Origin: an archaeon
Lineage (GTDB): Archaea; Micrarchaeota; Micrarchaeia; Norongarragalinales; UBA97
Assembly: GCA_020057405.1 (NCBI GenBank)
Contig: JAGVFW010000004.1
Coordinates: forward strand, 1-64,000
Length of the DNA: 64,000 bases
Direction of reading: 5' to 3'
Shown: piece after piece, positions 40,913-48,641 of the stretch
Position numbering within the stretch: position 1 is the first letter of the stretch
How the letters are laid out: each line of letters starts with the position of its first letter
The notes under the pieces: model-generated
What the model was told of the DNA's origin: nothing
The model's database searches: none
The model's input: only the letters and a program-made list of their open reading frames with translations
Made by a program: the position numbers and the translations under genes

Positions 40913-41499
40913 AGAAAACGCGAGCCCAACAACGTCCCGAGCGCATGAAGCAAGCGAAGGCCAAGCGGCGGCAGGGATGGCTCGAATGGATGGGAATAGC
41001 TCCCAACGCGGCGGCTGCAGCTGGTTTTGCAGGAATGCTTCTAGTGTACTTCGGCACGCTTAGCCTGTTCAACTCGCCCAGCCACGCGCTCGCGCAGTTT
41101 CGTGGCGACTGGTGGTGGGTGCTCGCGTTTGCCGCTGGAATGGCGGGCCAACTGTGGCTAAGCGTGAAAATCCACGCGAGCACGGCGGCCACGGGCGCTT
41201 CGGCCGGCACTTCAACAGGCACGATGATTGCCTGCTGCGCCCACCACATAACTGACTTAGCGCCACTTGCGGGCGCGGCTTTCCTGGCGGGCCTGTTCGA
41301 CAAGTACCAGCCGCTTTTCATCGGCATCGGCCTGCTTTCAAACGCAGTCGGCCTTTCGCTGCTTCTAAGCCACGCGCAAGAACAAGAGCTCAAAGTGCCG
41401 TTCGCCCGCTTGCTTGACTGGACCCGCGCGTGGAAGTTCGAGGCGGCAATAGGGGCGGGCCTGCTGGCAGCCCTGGCGTTCAAGCTTTACCTTGCGTGA
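40909..41499 (+). CDS. Membrane protein with CCAHH motif
   Basis: 196 residues, about five to six helices after a very basic start. TGTMIACCAHHITDLAPLAGAAFLAGLFDKYQPLFIGIGLLSNAVG contains a CCAHH cluster at a helix edge, which I have seen described only as an uncharacterised membrane family often near cupredoxin or thioredoxin genes. A metal-permease or metal-sensing role is inferred. Coupled to the zinc ribbon before it. Confidence 0.7.
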   Translation: MKKTRAQQRPERMKQAKAKRRQGWLEWMGIAPNAAAAAGFAGMLLVYFGTLSLFNSPSHALAQFRGDWWWVLAFAAGMAGQLWLSVKIHASTAATGASAGTSTGTMIACCAHHITDLAPLAGAAFLAGLFDKYQPLFIGIGLLSNAVGLSLLLSHAQEQELKVPFARLLDWTRAWKFEAAIGAGLLAALAFKLYLA

Positions 41500-41532
41500 C
41501 AAAACTTGAAGAGAAAAAAAGAGGTGCGGAAA

Positions 41533-41874
41533 ATGGGTGAAGAACTGATGAAATACGCGATGGTGGCAATCGCCATTGCAACGCTGGCATTCGCAGTGTT
41601 TTCGTTTGGAACGCCTGCGGCGCAGCCTGTCGCAGGACAAGCAAACAACATTGCGCTACAGCAAAAACAGGTCTGGCAAGGAGTGTCGAGCACAAGCGCC
41701 TCTGCGGTCCAGACCCAGGCTTTGGACAATAGCCAATGCGGCGACTTGAACGACGACGCCAACGTCCAGCACTTGGGCCACCACCCTGGCCAATATGCAG
41801 CCTGCCTCAAGCAAGTTGACCCGGCGGTGCTAAAGAAGGCAACTGGCAAGACGCTCGGCCAGCTCATCGGGTAA
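41533..41874 (+). CDS. Small secreted protein with QHLGHHPGQYAAC motif
   Basis: 113 residues. Signal anchor (YAMVAIAIATLAFAVFSFG), Gln-rich linker, and C-terminal domain SQCGDLNDDANVQHLGHHPGQYAACLKQV with two Cys and three His in 25 residues, apt for metal. Then VDPAVLKKATGKTLGQLIG. ATG 41533 follows GAGGTG; the ORF track starts 27 bases earlier. Family unknown to me. Confidence 0.7.
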   Translation: MGEELMKYAMVAIAIATLAFAVFSFGTPAAQPVAGQANNIALQQKQVWQGVSSTSASAVQTQALDNSQCGDLNDDANVQHLGHHPGQYAACLKQVDPAVLKKATGKTLGQLIG

Positions 41875-41879
41875 GGCAC

Positions 41880-42878
41880 ATGGGTTTCGGCCGCGGCGGC
41901 TTGCCGGCATTCGCGTTTTTCGCAGCACTAGCCGTGCTTGCCGGAGCCGTGGTTTTTGCATTGGCGAGCCTGCAGCAGCAAAAACCCGCGGGTTTCGAGC
42001 AAGCGCAGGCATTGCAGGCCGACATTTCGGCAGGCGATGGGCGCGTCAATACCAAGCTACCAAATGCTTTTAGCGCGACGCCAAGGCCAGCCTCGTCCGC
42101 GGAACCTGCCGGGAAGTGGGATGGCCTTTACGAGGAAATCGCCCCGGCGGCGGGAGTGACGCTGCCGGCAAAGTGGGGCGACGCCGGCCCCAAGCTAGTC
42201 TCAAGCGGGGCGTTAAACTACTCGTTGTTCGCGGCCTCGATGAAGCGAAGCGGCCGGCCGCTCTTGAAGGAGCAGGAAAAAATACTGCTTGAAGGAAGCG
42301 AAGACAACATTACAATTAGCCGCGAAAATCGCCTCTTTGTCTTAAACGTCTTGTGGGCCCTTGGCTTGGCGAACAAGAATCCGGTCCTCACCCACGGGCC
42401 GCTCTCGAACACGCCTTCAGTGGCAATAGGGCAGTTCGCAAGCACTGGCGGCTGGAGCCTGGGCTCCCGCGATTCAGTCGAGCTTGTTTCGTCTTCAGGC
42501 ATCGTCAGCCTCACTCAAGAACAGCAGAAACTGGTTGAGCGCGTGGCGAAGGAAACCTATCGGCCTTGCTGCGACAATCCGACCTTCTTTCCCGACTGCA
42601 ACCACGGCATGGCCGCCCTTGGGCTTGCGGAACTGCTTGCTTCCCAAAACGCTTCAGAGGAACAAATTCTCGCAGCAGTGCTTTACGCCAACAGCTACTG
42701 GTTCCCGCAGGCTTACGCGGACATTGCCGAGCACTTCAAGGAAAATGGGATTGCGTGGAAGGACGTCGGGCCGGGAGTTGCGCTGGCCGCGAATTACTCA
42801 AGCGCAAGCGGCCATTCGCGCATACTCAGGCAACTAAAAGAAAAGCCCGCCTTGACGCCAGAGGCAAGCGGGTGCTGA
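41880..42878 (+). CDS. Anchored CC-x-C-x-H protein, second copy
   Basis: 332 residues. N-terminal helix (FAFFAALAVLAGAVVFALASL), a middle region without known fold, and a domain with YRPCCDNPTFFPDCNHGMAALGLAELLAS (residue ~227) and SEEQILAAVLYANSYWFPQAY. This parallels CCG ... CGCAHSYAMRGLAKYL ... TDEQILAELGKWKTLFFP in the 274-residue protein. It ends PEASGC, again with a terminal cysteine. The pair probably binds the same ligand. Confidence 0.75.
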   Translation: MGFGRGGLPAFAFFAALAVLAGAVVFALASLQQQKPAGFEQAQALQADISAGDGRVNTKLPNAFSATPRPASSAEPAGKWDGLYEEIAPAAGVTLPAKWGDAGPKLVSSGALNYSLFAASMKRSGRPLLKEQEKILLEGSEDNITISRENRLFVLNVLWALGLANKNPVLTHGPLSNTPSVAIGQFASTGGWSLGSRDSVELVSSSGIVSLTQEQQKLVERVAKETYRPCCDNPTFFPDCNHGMAALGLAELLASQNASEEQILAAVLYANSYWFPQAYADIAEHFKENGIAWKDVGPGVALAANYSSASGHSRILRQLKEKPALTPEASGC

Positions 42879-42906
42879 CGGTAAATTGCATTGGAGGGGG
42901 AATTCA

Positions 42907-43116
42907 GTGGTTTTGGAAAAACTTTGGGAATCAGTGAAGAAGAACCATTTTGCGCAAATGGCAATCTGCTGCGCGCTGCCGATAGTGGTAATCTTCGCGC
43001 TTGAGGCGATGGGCTATACCGGCGGCTGGGTTTTTGCGATTGCCATAGCCGTTTGCGTGGGCTCGCACATCGTCATGTCTTACTTTGCTTCAAAGGAGGG
43101 GAAAACATGCCACTAG
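42907..43116 (+). CDS. Two-helix membrane protein with membrane CC
   Basis: 69 residues. GTG 42907 has GGAGGGGG six bases upstream, deciding the start against the earlier ATG of the ORF track. QMAICCALPIVVIFALEAMG and WVFAIAIAVCVGSHIVMSYF are two helices, followed by KTCH. The CC plus later C/H resemble DUF2933-type small proteins found with metal transporters. Overlaps the next ORF by ten bases. Confidence 0.65.
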   Translation: MVLEKLWESVKKNHFAQMAICCALPIVVIFALEAMGYTGGWVFAIAIAVCVGSHIVMSYFASKEGKTCH

Positions 43117-43232
43117 AACTTGGGAAGTATCGGCCGTGGGTTGAAAACGGCTTCTGGATACTGGTGTTCGCAGTCGTCTACATTGCCATGCAAAAGGTTA
43201 TGCACCCGGGCTGGACGCTCTTAGGGTACTAG
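43107..43232 (+). CDS. 41-residue single-pass membrane protein
   Basis: Too short for the ORF track. ATG 43107 has GGAGGGG six bases upstream. Layout: MPLELGKYRPWVENG, helix FWILVFAVVYIAMQKV, end MHPGWTLLGY. Aromatic residues at both membrane edges suit a real membrane protein. Unknown function; last but one in the cluster. Confidence 0.6.
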   Translation: MPLELGKYRPWVENGFWILVFAVVYIAMQKVMHPGWTLLGY

Positions 43233-43248
43233 AAGGGGAGGTGGGAAA

Positions 43249-43290
43249 ATGCCTGAAAAGAAATCTAGGAAAAAACACGGTTGCTGCTAG
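43249..43290 (+). CDS. 13-residue peptide ending in GCC
   Basis: ATG 43249 to TAG 43290 encodes MPEKKSRKKHGCC, behind GGGGAGGTGGGA, among the strongest ribosome sites in the window. The high charge followed by HGCC suggests metal binding. A long hairpin begins 11 bases after the stop, closing the transcript. Its small size makes a chance ORF possible, but the site and position argue for translation. Confidence 0.45.
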   Translation: MPEKKSRKKHGCC

Positions 43291-43300
43291 GGGCAAGGGA

Positions 43301-43343
43301 GGCCGCCCGCCTTCGTCACAAAACGGCGAAGGCGGCTCCGGCC
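43301..43343 (+). terminator. Strong hairpin ending the Cys-rich cluster
   Basis: CCGCCTTCG (43307-43315) pairs perfectly with CGAAGGCGG (43327-43335), and GGCCG with CGGCC outside it. No T-run follows, so it may act by structure or as a stability element at the 3' end of the message. Confidence 0.5.
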
Positions 43344-43428
43344 CAAGCCAATCCTGAGCTCTCGCACTCATCACCTATTTCACTCCCCACGCGTCCTCAA
43401 AGCTTTTTAGGCAAGCTGCACTAGCCTT

Positions 43429-44562
43429 GTGCGAGGTAAACGAGGCTTGGAGGAGAAACGCAACCCTACAGCGGTAATCATCGGCGCGAGCTTTGCGGGC
43501 ATCAACGCCGCCCTCACGCTAAAGCGCCTCGAGCCCGGCTTTGAAGTCATCGTGCTTGACAAGGACGACTGCTTCACCATGATGCCGGCCCTATACGAAA
43601 CGGCGGCCCGCGGCGAGGGCAACGCCGAAATCTCGGTTTCCCTTGCCTCGGTTGCCAAAAAACACGGCTTCACTTTCTTTCACGACGAGGCGGTTTTCGT
43701 CGATAGGAAAAAGCGGCGGGTGAACACGCGCAACGGAGAGAAAATTTCGTTTGACTACCTCGTGATTGCCATTGGCGCCCGGACCAACTACTATGCCGTC
43801 GAGGGCGTCGAGAAGCACGCGCTCAACCTCAAGCGCAGGCAAGACGGCGAGAAAATCAGCGAGCGGCTCAGGCTCGGCCTGCTTAGGGGAAAGCCGCTCA
43901 AAATTGTCGTGTGCGGTGGCGGCATGAGCGGCATCCAGTTTACAAGCGAGCTTGCCGACTGGCTCAAGGGCCAGGGAGGCGGGCACGAGATTCGGCTCTT
44001 CCACACCGCCCCGCGCCTGGCGTCCGAACTGCCAGAGGAATTCAGCGAACTGGCGAGAAAATCGCTTGAGCGCAAGAGCGTGAAAGTGATGCTTAACACG
44101 CCCGTGTCGCGGGTGATGAAAAAAGGAGTGGAGACCACCGCCGGGGCAAAGCACGACGCGGACCTGGTGCTTTGGTGCGGGGGGAACAAGCCGCCAGAGG
44201 CGCTTGCCAAGACGGGCTTGCCACTCGAGAACGGGTACGTGGCGACAAACGAGTTTCTTCAAAGCCCTGCTGAAGAGCGAATTTTCGCAGCTGGGGACTG
44301 CACGGCGGTTAAGACGCATGACGGGAAGCCCGCTTACCAGACTGTTTGGAACGCCGTGCTTGAAGGCAGGACGGCGGCGCAAAACATTTCCCGCCACTTT
44401 AGGGGCAGGCCACTTATACCCTACTCGGCATCGAACGTGCCCATAGTGTTCACGCTGGGGCGCAACTACGGCGTCCTCTACTACAAGGGCATCATGCTTA
44501 CGGGCCGCCTGGTCGCCTGGCTAAAGCGGTTCGTCGAGCGCACGTACCTAAACGCGCTTTGA
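43429..44562 (+). CDS. FAD-dependent NADH dehydrogenase-like oxidoreductase
   Basis: 377 residues. Two dinucleotide folds: AVIIGASFAGINAALTL for FAD and IVVCGGGMSGIQFTSELADWL for NAD(P)H, and IFAAGDCTAVK as the second FAD motif. It belongs to the type II NADH dehydrogenase / sulfide:quinone oxidoreductase group; the catalytic cysteines of SQR are not evident, so NDH-2 fits better. C-terminal VAWLKRFVERTYLNAL may touch the membrane. GTG 43429 lies 25 bases after a CTTTTTAGG box, so leaderless. Confidence 0.85.
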   Translation: MRGKRGLEEKRNPTAVIIGASFAGINAALTLKRLEPGFEVIVLDKDDCFTMMPALYETAARGEGNAEISVSLASVAKKHGFTFFHDEAVFVDRKKRRVNTRNGEKISFDYLVIAIGARTNYYAVEGVEKHALNLKRRQDGEKISERLRLGLLRGKPLKIVVCGGGMSGIQFTSELADWLKGQGGGHEIRLFHTAPRLASELPEEFSELARKSLERKSVKVMLNTPVSRVMKKGVETTAGAKHDADLVLWCGGNKPPEALAKTGLPLENGYVATNEFLQSPAEERIFAAGDCTAVKTHDGKPAYQTVWNAVLEGRTAAQNISRHFRGRPLIPYSASNVPIVFTLGRNYGVLYYKGIMLTGRLVAWLKRFVERTYLNAL

Positions 44563-44608
44563 GTCTGCTGCGCAAAATGTAATTAAGAGCGCGCTCGTGA
44601 TATTTTCC

Positions 44609-45562
44609 ATGGACTGGTTTACCCTCCTGCTCTCGGTTGCGGGCCTGGCGTTCTTTGAAATCATACTTAGCGTGGACAATGCCGTAATCAACGCGAGTGT
44701 GCTAAAGGGCATGTCCGATTGGGCGCGCCGGTGGTTTTTGGTTTGGGGCATTTTCATAGCCGTTTTCGTCGTGCGCGGCGTGCTGCCCTGGGCAATAGTG
44801 TTCTTCTCAAACCCGTCACTTGGCATCATAGGCTCGCTTACCGCGACTTTTAGCAGCGACCCGCAAGTCATCCACCAAATCGAGTCAAGCAAGCCCGCGC
44901 TCTTGAGCTTCTCGGGCATCTTCCTCGTCTTCCTTTTCTTCCACTGGCTCTTCATGGAAACAAAGAACTTCGGCCTGCGCGGCGAAGAGTTCATCCAGCG
45001 CCACGGCCTGTGGTTCTACACCATAGCGTCATTCATCTTGCTCGGCTACACTTGGTTTGCCATCCAAATCAATCCCATGATGGCATTTGGAGCGGTTGCC
45101 GGCTCGACGACTTTCTTCATCATGCACGGCTTCAAGCAAAACGCCGAAGCCAAGGAACACGAGCTGATGGAAGGCGGGACACGACTAAGCGACTGGAGCA
45201 AGCTTCTCTACCTCGAAGTCATCGACGCGAGCTTCTCAATTGACGGGGTGCTTGGCGCCTTCGCATTCACCTTCTCGATTCCCCTAATCATAGTCGGGAG
45301 CGGCATCGGAGCCATTGCCGTGCGCGAGTTGACCATCCACAACATAGACCGCGTGTCAAAATACAAGTACCTCAAAAACGGCGCGATGTACAGCGTCTTT
45401 ATCTTGGGCATCATCATGCTAGCAAACGCTTTTGGCGCCCATGTCCCCGAATGGCAGACGGCAGTAGTGCCGTTTGCCTGCATCGGCTACTTCTACTGGC
45501 GGTCAAAGAAAGAGATGGAATCCGAGCCGGATGAGAAAAAAGTAAGGACGGAAAAAGGCTAA
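44609..45562 (+). CDS. DUF475 / TerC-superfamily membrane protein
   Basis: 317 residues, about eight helices. FFEIILSVDNAVINASVLKGM and EVIDASFSIDGVLGAFAF are the paired acidic motifs of the TerC superfamily, with DUF475-like spacing and MHGFKQNAEAKEHEL between them. Proposed roles include metal ion efflux. The box TGTAATTAAG (44579-44588) is 25 bases before ATG 44609, which is preferred to GTG 44597. Convergent overlap of four bases with the next gene. Confidence 0.85.
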   Translation: MDWFTLLLSVAGLAFFEIILSVDNAVINASVLKGMSDWARRWFLVWGIFIAVFVVRGVLPWAIVFFSNPSLGIIGSLTATFSSDPQVIHQIESSKPALLSFSGIFLVFLFFHWLFMETKNFGLRGEEFIQRHGLWFYTIASFILLGYTWFAIQINPMMAFGAVAGSTTFFIMHGFKQNAEAKEHELMEGGTRLSDWSKLLYLEVIDASFSIDGVLGAFAFTFSIPLIIVGSGIGAIAVRELTIHNIDRVSKYKYLKNGAMYSVFILGIIMLANAFGAHVPEWQTAVVPFACIGYFYWRSKKEMESEPDEKKVRTEKG

Positions 45563-45888
45563 CCACGAGCCACCTTGTGCTTGTCGCCCTCCCGAACCAT
45601 GAGCAGGCCGGCGATTATCCTTAATGCCCAGCCGATTTCAAAAAAGAGGATGCCCTTGTCGGGAGAAATTATGACACTGCCTATTGACTCTAGAACCAGG
45701 TAGGCACCGGCTGCGGGGTAAAACCGCTTCGGGAGCCAGCCCCCGATAAGTAAGACGCCAACGAGGCCCCGCAACGCTCGGCCGAGGGTGAACACGTCGT
45801 ACTGGTCGGTGCTAATCGCAATCGAGACGAGCGCGTCAAGCACTATCCACGCGCCCAGAAACTGCAGCGCCAGCCGTTCTATTTTCAT
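45559..45888 (-). CDS. Small membrane protein, unknown
   Basis: 109 residues with about three to four helices (LQFLGAWIVLDALVSIAIS, ALRGLVGVLLIGGWL, AAGAYLVLESIGSVII, ILFFEIGWALRIIAGLLMV). No known motif. ATG 45888, 15 bases downstream of the tRNA-Ser 3' end on the same strand, so it might be read from the tRNA promoter. Function unknown. Confidence 0.6.
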   Translation of the reverse strand: MKIERLALQFLGAWIVLDALVSIAISTDQYDVFTLGRALRGLVGVLLIGGWLPKRFYPAAGAYLVLESIGSVIISPDKGILFFEIGWALRIIAGLLMVREGDKHKVARG

Positions 45889-45902
45889 TTCAAGCACTGA
45901 AG

Positions 45903-46030
45903 CGCCGGGAGGGAGATTCGAACTCCCGAGCCCGTGAGGGCACTGGTTGTCTTGTTAGAAAGCCGAAATCCCGTTTGTAGGGCGTTAGGCTATTTCAAGA
46001 CCAGCGCGATAACCACTCTGCCATCCCGGC
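45903..46030 (-). tRNA. tRNA-Ser(UGA) with a 45-base intron
   Basis: Minus strand: acceptor GCCGGGA/TCCCGGC with discriminator G, D-arm GGCAGAGTGGTTA, anticodon arm CTGGT-CTTGAA-intron-A-ACCAG (anticodon TGA), long variable arm GCCCTCACGGGC that marks serine, and T-arm GGGAG-TTCGAAT-CTCCC. The intron (45949-45993) interrupts after position 37; CTTG pairs with CAAG with three-base bulges AAA and ACA, an archaeal bulge-helix-bulge. No CCA encoded. A TTTATATA box lies just upstream (46036-46046). Spliced length 83. Confidence 0.92.
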
Positions 46031-46188
46031 GCGCGTATATAAATGCGGTCCGGACGGTAATAAAACTCGCGCCTGCGGCCCGCGCAAGATTAATAAGGGC
46101 AGCCTGCGAAAGGTGGCTTGAAACGAAAGTCGTTCGAAGGCACCGATAATACCACAATCCTTTCCCTCTCTTTTGAAGGTAGATTTTA

Positions 46189-47823
46189 GTGAAAAAAACC
46201 CTAGATTTATTCAGCCCCGCAAAACTCTCGCTCGCTTACTGGAAGCAGGACGCGATTGCGGGCGCTATTGTCGCCGTCGTGGCAATACCCCTTTGTTTGG
46301 CTCTTGCAATCGCTTCGGGCGTGCCACCAGTCTACGGCGTCTACACCTCAATCATCGCCGGCATCATCGTCGCCTTCTTCGGCGGCACCGAACTCGGCGT
46401 CGCGGGACCCGCAGCTGCGATGACGGTGCTGCTTTACGCGACCGTAACTAAATTCGGTTTTGAGGGCCTGATGCTGGCGGGTTTGATCGCCGGCCTCATA
46501 CAAATCGGCATGGGCATCACCGGCATCGGCCGCGTCGTCAAGTTCGTCCCCTACACAGTCATCGTCGGCTTCACCACAGGCATCGGCTTTCTAATCATCA
46601 TCGGCCAGGCTGCAAACTTCCTTGGCGTTAATCCAACCGGCGACGGCGTGCTTGAGAAGGCGGTTTCGCTAGTCACTCGCGTTGGCAGCACTGACTTGCC
46701 CACCCTGGGGCTTGCGGCAGGCACTCTTGCGCTCATCTTTGTCCTCCGCCGGCTCGTCCCCAAGGTACCGGCATCGTTTGCCGCACTCGTCATCGCGTCG
46801 GTCGCCGCAACCGCAGCCGGCTTGCACGTCAAGACAATAGGCACCGTGCCCGCCCAGCTTCCGTCAATCATGGTGCCGCCAGTCACTTTCGGCCTCCTTG
46901 GCGCAATCCTGCCGGCGGCGCTCGCTATCGCCTTGCTTGCAAGCATCGAAAGCCTGCTCTCGGCCGTGTCAGCCGACGGCATGATGGGCACCAAGCACAG
47001 TTCCAGCAAGGAGCTCGTCGGCCAGGGCATTGCAAACGTCATCCTGCCGTTCTTTGGCGCCATCCCCTCGACGGGCGTGATTGTGCGCACTGCGACAAAC
47101 ATCAAAAATGGAGGCAAGACACGGCTCTCCGCAATAATCCATTCACTCGTGCTCCTCCTCGTGCTCCTCTTGCTAAGCCCGCTTGCCTCCGCCATCCCGA
47201 TGGCGGTGCTGGCCGCAATTCTAGTCTACACCGCCCTGCACTTGATTTCAGTCGACGAAATCAAGCACTTCGCCGCCGACAGCAAGGGCGATTCCGCCGT
47301 CCTTGCAGCGACTGTGGGCGCAACAGTCTTTCTTGACTTGCCGACTGCAATCCTGATGGGCTTTACTTTGGCCGGCCTGGCGTTCATGAAGAAGATGAGT
47401 GAGACGGTCGAAGTGACGCTCGTGCCCCAGGCGGCCCCCGCAAGCGAGGCGACGACGCTGGCGCCGGACGTCGAAGGAATCGCAAGGACTTACCGCATTA
47501 GCGGGGCGCTCTTCTTCGGTTCTGCGGTAGAGCTTGAGAAAATCGCCGAGGAAACGCCGGAGAAGCAGACTCCCGCCCTTGTCCTTGACTTATTGCAGGT
47601 CGACTACGTCGACTCCTCCTCGCTCGCCATACTCGCCGGATTGGCCGAGAAGCACAAGAGGAAAGGCGAGGTCTACATTGCGGTGACGAACGCTACGGTG
47701 AAGCGAAAGATACTCAACTCCAGCGTGATGAAGTCCGTCGACCCCTACAACCTCGTCTCAAGCGTGCAGGAGGGGCTGACGAAGGCAAAGCAAAAGTACG
47801 GCGGGGCGGCAAAGTTCGGCTGA
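46189..47823 (+). CDS. SulP-family anion transporter with STAS domain
   Basis: 544 residues. About 12 helices with VVAIPLCLALAIASGVPPVYGVYTSIIAG and GLLAGLIQIGMG, SVDEIKHF, then a C-terminal STAS domain (YRISGALFFGSAVELEKIAEE, LVLDLLQVDYVDSSSLAILAGLAEK). SulP proteins carry sulfate or bicarbonate. GTG 46189 follows GAAGGT. Which anion cannot be told. Confidence 0.9.
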   Translation: MKKTLDLFSPAKLSLAYWKQDAIAGAIVAVVAIPLCLALAIASGVPPVYGVYTSIIAGIIVAFFGGTELGVAGPAAAMTVLLYATVTKFGFEGLMLAGLIAGLIQIGMGITGIGRVVKFVPYTVIVGFTTGIGFLIIIGQAANFLGVNPTGDGVLEKAVSLVTRVGSTDLPTLGLAAGTLALIFVLRRLVPKVPASFAALVIASVAATAAGLHVKTIGTVPAQLPSIMVPPVTFGLLGAILPAALAIALLASIESLLSAVSADGMMGTKHSSSKELVGQGIANVILPFFGAIPSTGVIVRTATNIKNGGKTRLSAIIHSLVLLLVLLLLSPLASAIPMAVLAAILVYTALHLISVDEIKHFAADSKGDSAVLAATVGATVFLDLPTAILMGFTLAGLAFMKKMSETVEVTLVPQAAPASEATTLAPDVEGIARTYRISGALFFGSAVELEKIAEETPEKQTPALVLDLLQVDYVDSSSLAILAGLAEKHKRKGEVYIAVTNATVKRKILNSSVMKSVDPYNLVSSVQEGLTKAKQKYGGAAKFG

Positions 47824-47885
47824 GCCAAAGAAGCAAACCCCCTTTTTGCAGCAGTGTTAAAAGGTTAATTGGAATTAGTCTGGCT

Positions 47886-48221
47886 ATGGCTCAAAAACTT
47901 CGCGCTCAGACAATACAACAGGGGCTCCAAAGCTTCCACACCATAGCCAAAAAGAAGTGGGGCTGGAAGAGCGCGCACGTAGGGCCATTCAACCACGAGG
48001 GCGAGTGGCACGTAAAGCTGTTCATACCGCACGAAGGGCAGCTTGACAGGAATCAAGTGAAGGAAACACTAGTCCGGGCATTCTCAAGCACGGGAGCCGG
48101 GCTAACTGCAGATGATTTCCGCACTTCCCACTCAAGCGGCGGGTCCAACCTGTACACAGACAACGGAAAGCCCATCCAGCTAAGCTACTTAAGCTGGATA
48201 ATTGGCCGCAAGCAAAGTTAG
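47886..48221 (+). CDS. Hypothetical soluble protein
   Basis: 111 residues, basic, mixed alpha/beta: FHTIAKKKWGWKSAHVGPFNHEGEWHVKLFIPHEG and LSYLSWIIGRKQS. No signal, helix or metal motif. GTTAAAAGG box at 47853-47861 is ~27 bases ahead of ATG 47886, so a leaderless message is likely. Unrecognised. Convergent with rps10. Confidence 0.6.
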   Translation: MAQKLRAQTIQQGLQSFHTIAKKKWGWKSAHVGPFNHEGEWHVKLFIPHEGQLDRNQVKETLVRAFSSTGAGLTADDFRTSHSSGGSNLYTDNGKPIQLSYLSWIIGRKQS

Positions 48222-48277
48222 GCAACGCTCGGCTAACGCTAAGTTGTTGGGAAATCAAAGCCGCTTATTTTAAGAAA

Positions 48278-48583
48278 TCAGTTCAGCGTCATCTGGACGT
48301 TGACTGAGGAGGGGATGCGGATGCGCATGACTTCGCGCAGCACTCTATCGTCGGCAAAAATCTCGATTAGCCTCTTGTGGACGCGCAGTTCCCACTTCTC
48401 GTAAGTGTCGGAACCGTCGCCGCACGGCGTCTTGCGCGTGCTGATTTTGAGCTTCTTTGTCGGGAGGGGCACGGGGCCGCGTAGCTCGACGCCGAGGCGC
48501 GTTGCAATGTCGCGGATTTGCTTGCAAACGTCCTCCAGGTCGGTTACGTCCTGGCTTTCAAGCCTGATGCGTGCCTTGCTCAT
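48278..48583 (-). CDS. rps10: Ribosomal protein uS10
   Basis: 101 residues, full length for archaeal S10: KARIRLESQDVTDLEDVCKQIRDIA, the loop VPLPTKKLKISTRKTPCGDGSDTYEKWELRVHKRLIEIF. Part of the small-subunit head near uS3. It follows EF-1A, the standard archaeal order, but a hairpin with T-run and its own CTTTTATGA box (48603-48611) suggest separate, leaderless transcription from ATG 48583. Confidence 0.95.
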   Translation of the reverse strand: MSKARIRLESQDVTDLEDVCKQIRDIATRLGVELRGPVPLPTKKLKISTRKTPCGDGSDTYEKWELRVHKRLIEIFADDRVLREVMRIRIPSSVNVQMTLN

Positions 48584-48612
48584 TTTTTCGATAACTCCAA
48601 ATCATAAAAGGA

Positions 48613-48632
48613 AAAATTGGGGGAAACCCCCC
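48613..48632 (-). terminator. Terminator between EF-1A and uS10
   Basis: Minus strand GGGGG, loop TTT, CCCCC, then AATTTTTCC. It begins ten bases after the EF-1A stop. The stem is short-looped but perfectly paired. Confidence 0.5.
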
Positions 48633-48641
48633 TTTCTCAAA

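Noticed and set aside
31097-43290. Mercury resistance (mer) operon
   Set aside because: No MerA reductase, MerB or MerR; the ATPase has CPC and the HMA proteins look copper-type. The Cys-rich cluster could still bind mercury.
43591-44397. 268-codon minus-strand ORF opposite the FAD oxidoreductase
   Set aside because: The plus-strand protein has both dinucleotide folds and a promoter; the antisense frame has none of these.
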